Shown: piece after piece, positions 1-8,698 of the stretch
How the letters are laid out: every line of letters starts with the position of its first letter
Numbering within the stretch: position 1 is the stretch's first letter
Assembly (NCBI GenBank): GCA_963611165.1
Contig: CAVDQG010000007.1
Location: forward strand, 1 to 64,000
Reading direction: 5' to 3'
DNA: 64,000 nt
Source of the DNA: SIG603 sp963611165
GTDB taxonomy: Bacteria > Bacillota > Clostridia > Oscillospirales > Acutalibacteraceae
The notes under the pieces: generated by a model
Seen by the model: the letters and a program-made list of their open reading frames with translations, nothing else
Told to the model about the DNA's origin: nothing
Databases searched by the model: none
Made by a program: the position numbers and the translations under genes

Positions 1-15
1 CGGAGGAAATTCACT

Positions 16-141
16 ATGAAAAAGATTGCTAATTTATTTAAGAAGTCCACACTTGAGAGAGTATACGTTAGAAGATCTCACAAGATGAGCAATGCCGAGC
101 TCGTTAACACAGGATTCGGCTGCTCTTACATCAGATTCTGA
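16..141 (+). CDS. 41-residue orphan peptide
   Basis: A short frame opens with ATG 9 bases after a strong CGGAGGAAA ribosome site and is closed by a good terminator. The peptide begins MKKIANLFKK, has a basic middle (VYVRRSHK) and ends with the single-cysteine tail GFGCSYIRF. It is not a membrane segment or a signal peptide. A short basic leader followed by a Cys/aromatic tail is the general look of a ribosomally made peptide precursor. No maturation gene is visible downstream, and the upstream side lies outside the window. It does not match AgrD (no acidic segment after the Cys) or SCIFF (only one Cys). Function unknown. Confidence 0.6.
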   Translation: MKKIANLFKKSTLERVYVRRSHKMSNAELVNTGFGCSYIRF

Positions 142-180
142 TCTTAACCTCATCAAACCGATGTATGAAAATTAACAAAA

Positions 181-220
181 AATAAGCTGCGGAGCTAATC
201 TGCAGCTTATTTTTATTTTA
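181..220 (+). terminator. Intrinsic terminator after the small peptide
   Basis: AATAAGCTGC (181-190) pairs perfectly with GCAGCTTATT (202-211), followed by a T-rich tail. An A-run in front makes it usable on both strands. Confidence 0.85.
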
Positions 221-315
221 TGGGCAATCGGTGTTGAAATAAATGAGCATAAGTGATATTATGCATTCAGATTTGTGTATACAAGCTGTTATGCTTAAGA
301 AGGAAGGAATGTAAA

Positions 316-1608
316 ATGAAAGCACCGATTACATTTGCTATTGCCGGTTTCGGTTCAAGAGGAAGCACTTATGCTTCGATGGCAGAGCTTTATCCCGAGA
401 AAATCAAGGTTGTGGCTGTCGCCGATATCGTGCCCGAAAAGGTGGAACAGGCTAAGAAGCTTTATAATATCGCAGACGACATGTGTTTTGCAAGTGCCGA
501 GGAAATGCTCGCTCATCCCAAGCTTGCCGATGTAGTATGCATATGCACCATGGACAGACAGCATGTCGACGAAGGAATTATGGCTCTTGAGAAGGGATAT
601 GACATCGTGCTCGAAAAGCCGATAAGCCCTGATTTGCATAAGTGTCAGGAGCTCCTTGAAGCAGCAAATGGGAAGAACAACAGAATTATTGTATGCCATG
701 TTTTAAGATACACGGCATTCTATAATAAGCTTTATGATTTGATTCATGACGGCAGAGTCGGTGACGTTGTCAGCGTTACGGCTAACGAGAATGTTGCTTA
801 CTGGCATCAGGCTCATTCGTTCGTCAGAGGAAACTGGAGAAACTCCAAGCTTTCAAGCCCGATGATTCTTCAGAAGTGCTGTCACGATATGGATATTCTT
901 CTTTGGCTCACAGGCAAGACCTGCAAGAGAATATCTTCATTCGGCTCAACTCACCTTTTCAAGAAGGAATGTGCTCCCGAGGGTGCAACACCTTACTGTA
1001 TGGGCGGATGCAAGGCTAAGGACAAGTGCGTGTTTGACGCAGAGAAGATTTATGTCACAAACGAGGGAACGGGAATTGACCACACCGTAAGCTTTATGAG
1101 TGAGGTTCTCGCAATTAATCCGACAAGAGAGAAGATATATGACGCTATCGAGCACGGCCCCTACGGCAGATGCGTTTATATGTGTGATAACGATGTTGTC
1201 GACCATCAGGTTATCAACATGGAAATGACGGACGGCAGTACGCTTAATTTCACTATGTGTGCGTTTACCGATAAATGCTACCGCTACATCCATATCATGG
1301 GCACGGGCGGAGAAATCACAGCCGACATGAAGTCGAATATCATCACGGTTGAGACCTTCGGACAGGAGAAGGAAGAGATTGACGTCAAGCTGCTTTCTGC
1401 TGACCTTCGCGGTCACGGCGGTGGAGACAGCGGCATGATAAGCGAATTTGTCGATATGCTGATTAACGATGAAGAGCCGAACCACAGAACGACAAGCCTT
1501 TCGAGAAGCATGGAAAGCCATTTTATCGCTCTTGCCTCGGAGGAATCAAGATTAAATGACGGAAAAGTCATTGATCTTGACGAGTTTAAGACAAAGCAGG
1601 CTGACTGA
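316..1608 (+). CDS. Gfo/Idh/MocA-family NAD(P)-dependent oxidoreductase
   Basis: A 430-residue protein. The open frame continues 21 codons upstream, but ATG at 316 follows the AAGGAAGGAA ribosome site and gives the normal N-terminus. The Rossmann motif GFGSRG lies at residues 11-16 and the family EKP signature at 100-102. The catalytic-region His-Asp pair sits at about 190-191 (KCCHDMD). These enzymes oxidise or reduce sugars, inositols and related hydroxy compounds with NAD(P); the substrate cannot be read here. A four-cysteine stretch (C219, C228, C232, C238) lies in the substrate domain and looks able to hold a metal. The gene is single, with a terminator on each side. Confidence 0.9.
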   Translation: MKAPITFAIAGFGSRGSTYASMAELYPEKIKVVAVADIVPEKVEQAKKLYNIADDMCFASAEEMLAHPKLADVVCICTMDRQHVDEGIMALEKGYDIVLEKPISPDLHKCQELLEAANGKNNRIIVCHVLRYTAFYNKLYDLIHDGRVGDVVSVTANENVAYWHQAHSFVRGNWRNSKLSSPMILQKCCHDMDILLWLTGKTCKRISSFGSTHLFKKECAPEGATPYCMGGCKAKDKCVFDAEKIYVTNEGTGIDHTVSFMSEVLAINPTREKIYDAIEHGPYGRCVYMCDNDVVDHQVINMEMTDGSTLNFTMCAFTDKCYRYIHIMGTGGEITADMKSNIITVETFGQEKEEIDVKLLSADLRGHGGGDSGMISEFVDMLINDEEPNHRTTSLSRSMESHFIALASEESRLNDGKVIDLDEFKTKQAD

Positions 1609-1620
1609 TAACCGAGCAGA

Positions 1621-1660
1621 AAAGCTCTCTGTTCATTTTGACAGAGAGCTTTATTTTGTA
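1621..1660 (+). terminator. Terminator after the oxidoreductase
   Basis: AAAGCTCTCTGT (1621-1632) pairs perfectly with ACAGAGAGCTTT (1641-1652), followed by ATTTTG. Strong hairpin. Confidence 0.9.
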
Positions 1661-1699
1661 TCCAAATGTGAATTTTTATAAAATACTTATTATCAATCC

Positions 1700-1728
1700 T
1701 TGCAATATGTCATTAATTATTGTAAAAT
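1700..1728 (+). promoter_or_regulatory. Probable promoter of pgi
   Basis: TTGCAA at 1700-1705, 17-base spacer, TAAAAT at 1723-1728. The next gene starts 47 bases downstream. Confidence 0.55.
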
Positions 1729-1775
1729 GTTTACAACTGATAGAGTACAGTCAGGATTGAAAGGAATGGTATATA

Positions 1776-3146
1776 ATGGCTTTAAAGCTTGAAACAGGCT
1801 ATCTTAAGAATTTTATTGCACCGGACGAATATGAGGCAATTTCCGCACAGGTTAAGAGCGCTCACGATCTTCTTACTTCCGGCAAAGGACCTGGAAGCGA
1901 CTTCCTCGGCTGGATGACACTTCCGACAGATTATGACAAGGAAGAGTTTGCAAGAATCAAGAAGGCAGCAAAGAAAATTCAGGATTCCTGTGATGTTTTC
2001 ATCGTTATCGGTATTGGCGGATCCTATCTCGGAGCAAGAGCTGCTATCGAGTTTATGAAATCCGATAAGTACAACGACCTTCGCAAGGGCACACCTGCCA
2101 TTTACTATGCAGGTAACTCACTTTCCTCAACTCATCTTCACGAGCTTCGTGAGATCTGCGAGGGCAAGGATGTTTGCATTAATATGATTTCCAAATCCGG
2201 TACTACAACCGAGCCGGCAATCGCATTCAGAATTTTCCGTGAGCTTCTCGAAGAGAAGTACGGCAAAGAGGGTGCAAGAGAGAGAATCTTCTGCACAACA
2301 GACAGAGCAAAGGGAACACTTAAGCATTTGGCTGACAAGGAAGGCTACGAGACCTTTGTTGTTCCGGATGACGTCGGAGGCAGATTCTCAGTTTTAACAG
2401 CAGTCGGACTTCTTCCGATAGCCGTTGCCGGTATTGATATTGACGCTCTCATGGAGGGCGCAAGATTCGCTCAGAACAAGTATGTAGATCCCGATATCAT
2501 GCATAACGATTGCTATCTTTATGCCGCTATCAGAAATATCCTTTACAGAAAGCACAAGGGAATTGAGGTTCTTGTTTCCTATTCACCGAGATTCACTCTC
2601 ATGAACGAGTGGTGGAAACAGCTCTTCGGCGAGTCCGAGGGTAAGAACGGCAGAGGAATTTATCCTTCATCCTGCGTATTCTCAACAGACCTTCACTCTT
2701 TGGGTCAGTTCATGCAGGAGGGTTCAAGAACCATGTTCGAGACAACAGTCCTTTTCGACAAGAGATCGAGAGACTTTGTCATCGGAAACGATCCCGAGAA
2801 TGTTGACGGACTCAACTTCCTCGAGGGCAAGAAGATGTCTTGGGTCAACAAGATGGCTTTCGAGGCTACTGTTCTCGCTCACACAGAGGGCGGAGTACCG
2901 CAGATCGTTCTCGAGTGTCCTGACTTTACAGAGCACACTCTCGGTGAGATAATCTATTTCTTCGAGAAGGCTTGTGCAATCAGCGGTTATCTTCTCGCTG
3001 TCAACCCGTTCAACCAGCCCGGTGTTGAGAACTACAAGAAGAAAATGTTCGCACTTCTCGGAAAGCCCGGCTACGAGGCAGAGAGAGAGGTTCTCGAGGC
3101 ACAGATCTCTAAGGCTCAGGAAGAGCTTAAGAGTGTAGATTTTTAA
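1776..3146 (+). CDS. pgi: Glucose-6-phosphate isomerase
   Basis: Interconverts glucose-6-phosphate and fructose-6-phosphate in the cytoplasm, at the entry to glycolysis. At 456 residues it has the length of the short bacterial (Bacillus/Clostridia) form. The sugar-phosphate sites are visible: GIGGSYLGAR near 79-88, SKSGTTTEP at 139-147 and GRFSVLTAVG at 202-211. The catalytic Glu region is GESEGKNGRG near 285-294. ATG at 1776 follows an AAAGGAA ribosome site. The next gene is only 44 bases downstream, so the two are probably cotranscribed. Two phosphofructokinases lie elsewhere in the window. Confidence 0.97.
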   Translation: MALKLETGYLKNFIAPDEYEAISAQVKSAHDLLTSGKGPGSDFLGWMTLPTDYDKEEFARIKKAAKKIQDSCDVFIVIGIGGSYLGARAAIEFMKSDKYNDLRKGTPAIYYAGNSLSSTHLHELREICEGKDVCINMISKSGTTTEPAIAFRIFRELLEEKYGKEGARERIFCTTDRAKGTLKHLADKEGYETFVVPDDVGGRFSVLTAVGLLPIAVAGIDIDALMEGARFAQNKYVDPDIMHNDCYLYAAIRNILYRKHKGIEVLVSYSPRFTLMNEWWKQLFGESEGKNGRGIYPSSCVFSTDLHSLGQFMQEGSRTMFETTVLFDKRSRDFVIGNDPENVDGLNFLEGKKMSWVNKMAFEATVLAHTEGGVPQIVLECPDFTEHTLGEIIYFFEKACAISGYLLAVNPFNQPGVENYKKKMFALLGKPGYEAEREVLEAQISKAQEELKSVDF

Positions 3147-3190
3147 GGGATAACCCCCTTTCAAGTAAATACATTTAGGAGGAGCAAATA

Positions 3191-3592
3191 ATGATTACTC
3201 TTTTAACAGGAAAAAAAGGTTCAGGAAAGACCAAGAAGCTCATCGAGCTCGCAAATAAGGCTGCAAGTGAGTCCAAGGGAAACGTTGTTGTTCTCGAAAA
3301 GGGCTCTAAGCTCACATATGATATCGCACCGTCAATCCGTCTTATCAATGTTGATGATTACAGCGTAAACGGCGAAGCTGCACTTCAGGGCTTTGTTTGC
3401 GGTATCCTCGCAGGTAACTACGACATCACAGATGTTTTTGTAGACTCTACTCTCAAGGTTATCGATGAGGAAGAGCTTGATGCATTCGTAACAGGTCTTG
3501 CACCTGCCGCAAAGGATGTTAACATCGTTCTTCTCGTTTCTGCAGACGACGCTGACATTCCGTCAAGCCTCACAGATTACATCGCAAAGTAA
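3191..3592 (+). CDS. Small P-loop ATP-binding protein, function unknown
   Basis: 133 residues starting at an ATG 6 bases after AGGAGG. A Walker A motif GKKGSGKT sits at residues 7-14, right after the first beta strand. A hydrophobic strand ending in Asp (YDITDVFVDST) could be the Walker B element. There is no recognisable further domain, so this is a minimal P-loop fold rather than a full ATPase such as PilT or a kinase. Codon use matches the neighbouring pgi, with which it is probably cotranscribed. Homologues are commonly labelled only as hypothetical or ATP-binding proteins; I assign no role. Confidence 0.85.
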   Translation: MITLLTGKKGSGKTKKLIELANKAASESKGNVVVLEKGSKLTYDIAPSIRLINVDDYSVNGEAALQGFVCGILAGNYDITDVFVDSTLKVIDEEELDAFVTGLAPAAKDVNIVLLVSADDADIPSSLTDYIAK

Positions 3593-3610
3593 TCTTACGA
3601 AGTAAGACCT

Positions 3611-3645
3611 AATTACCGGCAGGACTTACCCTGTCGGTAATTTTG
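3611..3645 (+). terminator. Terminator of the pgi transcript
   Basis: AATTACCGGCAGG pairs with CCTGTCGGTAATT with one wobble, then TTTTG. Confidence 0.85.
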
Positions 3646-3714
3646 AATATAGCCCAAAGATGAAAAACAAGGTAAATTTCTTGAAAAATACGGAAATTCT
3701 ACCCTCGATTTTTC

Positions 3715-3743
3715 TTGACAAACGGGCTTAGTGTAAGTATAAT
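3715..3743 (+). promoter_or_regulatory. Promoter of yceD-rpmF
   Basis: Consensus TTGACA (3715-3720), 17-base spacer, TATAAT (3738-3743). Confidence 0.85.
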
Positions 3744-3768
3744 AGACAAGTACGGTTTGAGGTGACTT

Positions 3769-4269
3769 ATGCGTATTGACCTAACAAGGGTTTTTGCGGA
3801 TGAAGAGAAGCAAATTGATATCGATTATGCTTTCAGCTTGAAGGACACCGAGATTGACGGATGCTATCCTTTTGTTTCGCCTGTTAAGGTGACGGGAGTG
3901 ATTAAGCCGTTTGCGGGTTCTGCCGAGCTTACCGCACACGTGGAATATGTTTATTCCAAACCATGCGACAGATGTGCCGAGGAAACAACAAAGAACCTCA
4001 GTCTCGATGTATCTCACACAATCGTTTCTGAGCTTAGCAACGAGGAGGACGACGATTCCTTCATCGTTATCGAGAATAAGGAGCTTGATTTAGACGAGCT
4101 TATCTATTCCGATTTGATTCTCGAGATGCCTGTCAAGTTCCTGTGCAGTGATGACTGCAAGGGATTATGCCCTACTTGCGGAGCTAATCTCAACAGGACA
4201 ACCTGCGATTGCAGTAAATCCCAAATAGATCCGAGATGGGCTGTTTTGGGACAACTTATAGATGATTAA
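3769..4269 (+). CDS. YceD family protein (DUF177)
   Basis: 166 residues. In bacteria this family is almost always encoded immediately before ribosomal protein L32, as here (23-base gap). It has been linked to 23S rRNA metabolism or ribosome assembly. The sequence shows the family layout: a beta-rich N-terminal half, a Cys pair (KPCDRC) in the middle, an acidic stretch (NEEDDDS) and a C-terminal Cys cluster (CSDDC, CPTCG, CDC) that could bind zinc. ATG follows GAGGTGA. Confidence 0.88.
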   Translation: MRIDLTRVFADEEKQIDIDYAFSLKDTEIDGCYPFVSPVKVTGVIKPFAGSAELTAHVEYVYSKPCDRCAEETTKNLSLDVSHTIVSELSNEEDDDSFIVIENKELDLDELIYSDLILEMPVKFLCSDDCKGLCPTCGANLNRTTCDCSKSQIDPRWAVLGQLIDD

Positions 4270-4292
4270 ATTATAAGAGGAGGTGCTAAGCC

Positions 4293-4475
4293 ATGGCTGT
4301 ACCAAAGGCTAAAGTATCCAGTGCAAGACAGAATAAGAGACGTTCCAATGTTTGGAAGTTAAGTGCCCCTGCCCTCATGAAATGCCCACAGTGCGGTGAG
4401 TACAAGACACCTCACAGAGTATGTGGCAACTGCGGATATTACAACGGCAGACAGGTTATCAACAAGGAAGCTTAA
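4293..4475 (+). CDS. rpmF: 50S ribosomal protein L32
   Basis: 60 residues, with the normal L32 N-terminus MAVPKAKVS and the zinc-ribbon cysteines C31, C34, C44 and C47 (CPQC and CGNC). This is therefore the zinc-binding version rather than the Cys-less paralogue some bacteria make under zinc starvation. The ribosome site is AGAGGAGGTG. It shares the promoter upstream of yceD and ends at a strong terminator. Confidence 0.97.
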   Translation: MAVPKAKVSSARQNKRRSNVWKLSAPALMKCPQCGEYKTPHRVCGNCGYYNGRQVINKEA

Positions 4476-4509
4476 GTAATATTTTTGCTTACTGATTTTG
4501 TAATGCACG

Positions 4510-4543
4510 ATAGAGAAGGGGTTCACCTCTTCTCTATTTTTTT
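4510..4543 (+). terminator. Terminator after rpmF
   Basis: ATAGAGAAGGGG (4510-4521), loop TTCA, CCTCTTCTCTAT (4526-4537), then seven Ts. Confidence 0.93.
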
Positions 4544-4563
4544 GCTTGAATTTTGGATTTTTA

Positions 4564-4593
4564 TCGACAATTTGCGAGAAAATCTGATATAAT
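4564..4593 (+). promoter_or_regulatory. Probable promoter of the Nudix-der unit
   Basis: Good -10 TATAAT at 4588-4593, with a weaker -35 TCGACA at 4564-4569 (18-base spacer). Confidence 0.55.
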
Positions 4594-4644
4594 TAAGAGA
4601 ATAATGTTTTCAATTTGAAATAATTTACAGAAGACAGATTAGCT

Positions 4645-5103
4645 ATGACGGAATTTGAAGAGAGATACGGAAAAATCGTGAAGGTTGTAGCCGCTCTCAT
4701 ATGGGACGGCGACAGAAAAAGATTTTTGGCATGCAGAAGACCGCCTCACAAGACAAGAGGTTTGCTGTGGGAATTTGTCGGCGGTAAGGTCGAAAAGGGT
4801 GAAACACCCGAGGACGCACTCGTTCGTGAATGCGAAGAGGAGCTTGCGATAAAAGTCAGGGTGAACGATGTTTTTGCCGACTTGACGCATGAGTATCCAG
4901 ATATGACCGTGAGGCTGACGCTTTTTAACTGCGAAATAGAATCGGGCGAGCCACAGCTTCTCGAGCACGCAGAAATTAAATGGATGACCCCTGCCGAGAC
5001 GGACGATTATGAATTTTGTCCGGCAGATGAAGATATATTAAAAAAGCTCAAAGAGCTTGATTCAGAAGAAAATAAGGAGGAAGAAAGATGTCAAAACCGA
5101 TAG
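4645..5103 (+). CDS. Nudix hydrolase, MutT-like (deoxy)nucleoside triphosphate pyrophosphohydrolase
   Basis: 152 residues. The Nudix box starts at G47 (GGKVEKGETPEDA) and runs on into RECEEEL at 61-67, with the catalytic glutamates E62, E65 and E66 in place. The fold and the opening VVAALIWDGDRKRFLACRR resemble MutT-type enzymes that clear oxidised dGTP or CTP-type nucleotides; the exact substrate is inferred only. The last 16 bases overlap the start of der, so the two are translationally coupled. The ribosome site before ATG is weak. Confidence 0.9.
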   Translation: MTEFEERYGKIVKVVAALIWDGDRKRFLACRRPPHKTRGLLWEFVGGKVEKGETPEDALVRECEEELAIKVRVNDVFADLTHEYPDMTVRLTLFNCEIESGEPQLLEHAEIKWMTPAETDDYEFCPADEDILKKLKELDSEENKEEERCQNR

Positions 5104-6419
5104 TAGCAGTAGTCGGAAGACCGAATGTCGGAAAGAGCACGCTTTTTAATAAGCTCATCGGTCAGCGACTTTCAATAGTCGAGGACACTCCCGGCGTAAC
5201 AAGAGACAGAATCTTCGGCGAATGCGAATGGCAGACAAGAAAATTCACCCTCGTTGATACAGGCGGTATTGAGCCGAAGTCGAACGATGTTATCATTTCT
5301 CAGATGAGAGAGCAGGCTCAGCTTGCTATGGACAGCGCCGATGTAATCATCTTTGTTACAGATTTGCGTTCGGGCGTTGTAAATACAGATATGGAAATTG
5401 CGGATATGCTCATGCGTTCCCGTGTTCCCGTTGTTCTTTGCGTAAATAAATGCGACTCCGTAGGCGATCCGCCGGCAGAGTTCTACGAGTTCTATAATTT
5501 GGGTCTCGGTGATCCGATTGCAGTTTCTTCTGTTCACGGCCACGGAACGGGCGACTTGCTTGACGCTGTCATGCAGTATTTCCCGCCCGAAGAGGATGAG
5601 GACGAGACAAGCGAGATCATCAAGGTTGCCGTTATCGGTAAGCCGAATGTAGGAAAGTCCTCGCTTGTTAACCGTGTATCGGGCGAAAACAGATGTATTG
5701 TTTCCGATATTGCCGGCACAACAAGAGACGCAATCGATATGACGATTGAAAATAAATTCGGCACATTTACTTTTATCGATACAGCAGGACTCAGACGCCA
5801 GAGCAGAGTTAACGATTCCATCGAGAAATACTCGAACCTCAGAGCAGAGATGGCTGTTGACAGAGCGGACGTGTGCGTCATTATGATTGACGCTGAAGTC
5901 GGCTTCACAGAGCAGGACTCAAAGGTAGCGGGAATCGCTCACGAGGCAGGAAAGGGCTGTATCATTGCCGTCAACAAGTGGGATGCCGTTGAAAAGGATA
6001 CGGGTACACTTGAGGCTTACAGAAAGTCTCTCGAGAACGACTTCTCGTTTATGTCATATGCTCCGATTATATTTATTTCGGCTAAGACGGGACAAAGACT
6101 CGACCAGCTTTTTGAGATGATTAAGACAGTTGCCGCAAACAACGCTATGAGAATCACAACAGGTACGCTTAACGATATTCTCGCTCAGGCTACCGCAAGA
6201 GTTCAGCCGCCGACAGACAAGGGCAGACGACTCAAGATTTATTATCTCACTCAGGCAAGCACAAGACCGCCAACGTTTGTTTTCTTTGTTAATTCAAAGG
6301 AGCTTTTCCACTTTTCTTATCAGAGATATTTGGAGAACAGAATCAGAGAGGTTTTCGCACTTGACGGAACTCCGATTCATTTCATAATCAGAGAAAAGGG
6401 CGAAAAGAATCCTCAGTAA
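5088..6419 (+). CDS. der: Ribosome-assembly GTPase Der (EngA)
   Basis: 443 residues with two tandem Era-like GTPase domains, the hallmark of Der, needed for 50S subunit maturation. The first P-loop is GRPNVGKST at residues 10-18 and the second is GKPNVGKSS near 184-192. Each domain has its DTxG switch (VDTGG, IDTAG) and an NKxD specificity motif (NKCD, NKWD). The C-terminal KH-like RNA-binding domain ends the protein. The ribosome site (GGAGGAAG) lies inside the preceding Nudix gene. Confidence 0.97.
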   Translation: MSKPIVAVVGRPNVGKSTLFNKLIGQRLSIVEDTPGVTRDRIFGECEWQTRKFTLVDTGGIEPKSNDVIISQMREQAQLAMDSADVIIFVTDLRSGVVNTDMEIADMLMRSRVPVVLCVNKCDSVGDPPAEFYEFYNLGLGDPIAVSSVHGHGTGDLLDAVMQYFPPEEDEDETSEIIKVAVIGKPNVGKSSLVNRVSGENRCIVSDIAGTTRDAIDMTIENKFGTFTFIDTAGLRRQSRVNDSIEKYSNLRAEMAVDRADVCVIMIDAEVGFTEQDSKVAGIAHEAGKGCIIAVNKWDAVEKDTGTLEAYRKSLENDFSFMSYAPIIFISAKTGQRLDQLFEMIKTVAANNAMRITTGTLNDILAQATARVQPPTDKGRRLKIYYLTQASTRPPTFVFFVNSKELFHFSYQRYLENRIREVFALDGTPIHFIIREKGEKNPQ

Positions 6420-6483
6420 ACTAAGAGCCGATATTTTTAATTCGGACAATCCTAAAGAAAACAAATAAAGGACGGATAGTACT

Positions 6484-7197
6484 ATGCATGCATCAGACAT
6501 TCCATATATTATTGTTCCGGCAATACTTTCGGCAATAATCTCATATTTGCTCGGAAGTCTCAACTTTTCTATAATTTTAACAAAGCTTAAGCATGACGAC
6601 GTAAGAAAATACGGCAGCGGAAACGCAGGCATGACAAATATGCTCAGAGTTTACGGCAAGGGCCCCGCTGTTGCTACCTTTGTGCTTGACTTTTTGAAGT
6701 GTGCGGCGGCAATACTCATTGCACGTGCCATGATAAGAACTACCGTAGACGCAAATCTTCTCTCGGTCGATTATGTCGATTTGAGCGGTTATGTAGCCGG
6801 TTACGCTTGTATGCTCGGCCATATGTTCCCGATTTATTTCGGATTCCGCGGCGGCAAGGGCGTTGTCACAAGCACGGCGCTCATGCTCTTTATCGACTGG
6901 AGATGTTTCCTTGCCGTTATCGCAATATTTCTTATCGTATTTGTTTGGAAGAAGATAATTTCTCTCGGCTCGATAATCGGTGCGGCGGTTTATCCGATTT
7001 CAACATTCCTATTCACCTACTTTTTTGACTTCTATAAAAGTCCGCTTGCAAACCACGGGGACAAGACGGGTATGTATGTTATACTCGTGACATTGCTCTC
7101 TGTTCTTGTCGGCGCAACCGTTATCATCAAGCATCACGCTAACATCAAGCGTCTGATTGAGGGAACAGAAAAGCCGATAACCTCAAAAAAGGCTTGA
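6484..7197 (+). CDS. plsY: Acyl-phosphate:glycerol-3-phosphate acyltransferase PlsY
   Basis: 237-residue polytopic membrane enzyme that makes lysophosphatidic acid, the first acylation step of phospholipid synthesis. The three PlsY signatures are visible: GSLNFS near residue 22, YGSGNAGMTN near 41-50 and GHMFPIYFGFRGGKGVVT near 112-129. It is somewhat longer than the usual ~200 residues because of a loop before the last helix and a basic tail. It sits 64 bases after der and may be cotranscribed with it. Confidence 0.95.
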   Translation: MHASDIPYIIVPAILSAIISYLLGSLNFSIILTKLKHDDVRKYGSGNAGMTNMLRVYGKGPAVATFVLDFLKCAAAILIARAMIRTTVDANLLSVDYVDLSGYVAGYACMLGHMFPIYFGFRGGKGVVTSTALMLFIDWRCFLAVIAIFLIVFVWKKIISLGSIIGAAVYPISTFLFTYFFDFYKSPLANHGDKTGMYVILVTLLSVLVGATVIIKHHANIKRLIEGTEKPITSKKA

Positions 7198-7210
7198 AAT
7201 GGCTAAAAGG

Positions 7211-7239
7211 TTGACTAATCACTGAAAATGTAGTATTAT
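7211..7239 (+). promoter_or_regulatory. Promoter of murA
   Basis: TTGACT (7211-7216), 17-base spacer, TATTAT (7234-7239). Leader of about 100 bases. Confidence 0.75.
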
Positions 7240-7343
7240 TATTCGGTGTAATATGTAAACCGAATTTAAACTGAATTATTCGGCAGTAAAATTGATTAGT
7301 AAATTCTAAAGTGTAAATAAAACAAAAAATAGGAAGTGTAATT

Positions 7344-8630
7344 TTGGATAAATTTATTATCAGGGGCGGTAACGTTCTGAACGGCGAGGTAACGATAAGC
7401 GGAGCAAAAAATGCTGCTGTTGCTATTATCCCGGCGGCTCTTCTTGCTGAAGGCCCGTGCAGAATCGAGAATGTACCTGATGTTTCCGATGTCAATATCC
7501 TCACATCGATTTTGACTCAGATGGGAGCAGATGTTCATTACGTTGATAAAAACACCATTGATATAGACCCTACAACCATCGATACCTATGAGGTTCCGAG
7601 CGATCTCGGAAGAAAGATGCGCGGCTCTTACTACTTCATCGGAGCTTTGCTCTCGAGATTTAATAAGGCTATCGCTCCGCTTCCGGGAGGTTGTGACTTC
7701 GGCGTCAGACCTATCGACCAGCACCTCAAGGGCTTTGAGGCACTCGGATGCACCTATGACGTCAAGGAGAATGCTCAGATTGAGGTTTATGCCGACAAGC
7801 TTAAGGGCGCAAACATCTACCTCGATATGGTTACTGTCGGTGCTACCATCAATATCATGCTTGCGGCGGTTAAGGCAGAAGGCTTGACCGTAATCGAGAA
7901 TGCCGCAAGAGAGCCGCATATCGTTGACGTGGCGAACTTTCTCAACACCATGGGAGCAAATATCAGCGGTGCGGGTACAGATACGATAAAGGTCAGGGGC
8001 GTAAAGCACCTCAAGGGTGTTTGCTACTCTGTCATTCCCGATCAGATTGAGGCAGGAACATATATGGCTGCCGTTGCGGCTACAGGCGGAAATGTTCTCA
8101 TAAAGAATGTTACTCCGAAGCATCTTGAGTCTATCACGGCTAAGCTTGAAGAGATGGGCGTGAAGATTTACGAGTACGATGACTCTGTGAGAGTTGTTCG
8201 TGACCAGCCGCTTAAGAAGTGCAACGTTAAGACCATGCCGCATCCGGGCTTTCCTACCGATATGCAGCCGCAAATCGGCGTTGTGCTCAGCGTGGCAAAC
8301 GGAACAAGCATCATTAACGAGAATGTTTGGGAGAACCGTTTCAGATATATCGAGGAATTGAAGCGCCTCGGTGCAAAAATCACCGTAAACGGAAGAATTG
8401 CCGTTATCGAGGGTGTGCCCGAGCTTAAGGGCGGCCCCGTTAAGGCGGTCGATTTGCGTGCAGGTGCCGCAATGATTATTGCAGGCCTTGTGGCAAAGGG
8501 AACCACGAGCGTTGAGGAAATCAAGCATATTCAGCGTGGCTACGAGGATATTGTCGGCAAGCTTACTAAGCTTGGAGCGGATATTTATCTTCAGCAGAAG
8601 CCGGATTCTGCGGCGGACAGAATCGGTTAA
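7344..8630 (+). CDS. murA: UDP-N-acetylglucosamine 1-carboxyvinyltransferase MurA
   Basis: 428 residues. Transfers enolpyruvate from PEP to UDP-GlcNAc, the first committed step of peptidoglycan synthesis in the cytoplasm. The start is TTG at 7344 after AGGAAGTG; no ATG fits the family N-terminus (MDKFIIRGG). K22-N23 of the SGAKNAA motif and the active-site Cys C117 (PLPGGCDFG) are present. Cys rather than Asp at that place means fosfomycin sensitivity would be expected from the enzyme alone. A terminator follows directly. Confidence 0.96.
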   Translation: MDKFIIRGGNVLNGEVTISGAKNAAVAIIPAALLAEGPCRIENVPDVSDVNILTSILTQMGADVHYVDKNTIDIDPTTIDTYEVPSDLGRKMRGSYYFIGALLSRFNKAIAPLPGGCDFGVRPIDQHLKGFEALGCTYDVKENAQIEVYADKLKGANIYLDMVTVGATINIMLAAVKAEGLTVIENAAREPHIVDVANFLNTMGANISGAGTDTIKVRGVKHLKGVCYSVIPDQIEAGTYMAAVAATGGNVLIKNVTPKHLESITAKLEEMGVKIYEYDDSVRVVRDQPLKKCNVKTMPHPGFPTDMQPQIGVVLSVANGTSIINENVWENRFRYIEELKRLGAKITVNGRIAVIEGVPELKGGPVKAVDLRAGAAMIIAGLVAKGTTSVEEIKHIQRGYEDIVGKLTKLGADIYLQQKPDSAADRIG

Positions 8631-8653
8631 GAATAAAAACGATAAAATGAAAT

Positions 8654-8684
8654 ACAGTCTCGGCAAAACCGAGGCTGTTTTTTT
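8654..8684 (+). terminator. Terminator after murA
   Basis: ACAGTCTCGG, loop CAAAA, CCGAGGCTGT (one mismatch), then T7. Confidence 0.88.
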
Positions 8685-8698
8685 GCGAGGTTAGGTTA

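Noticed and set aside
16..141. AgrD-type autoinducer or SCIFF peptide
   Set aside because: AgrD needs an acidic segment after the Cys-containing ring, which is absent. SCIFF needs six cysteines and there is one.
7296..8666. 456-codon open frame on the minus strand across murA
   Set aside because: It is the antisense shadow of murA, which has all its motifs. The minus frame has no ribosome site and no recognisable domain.
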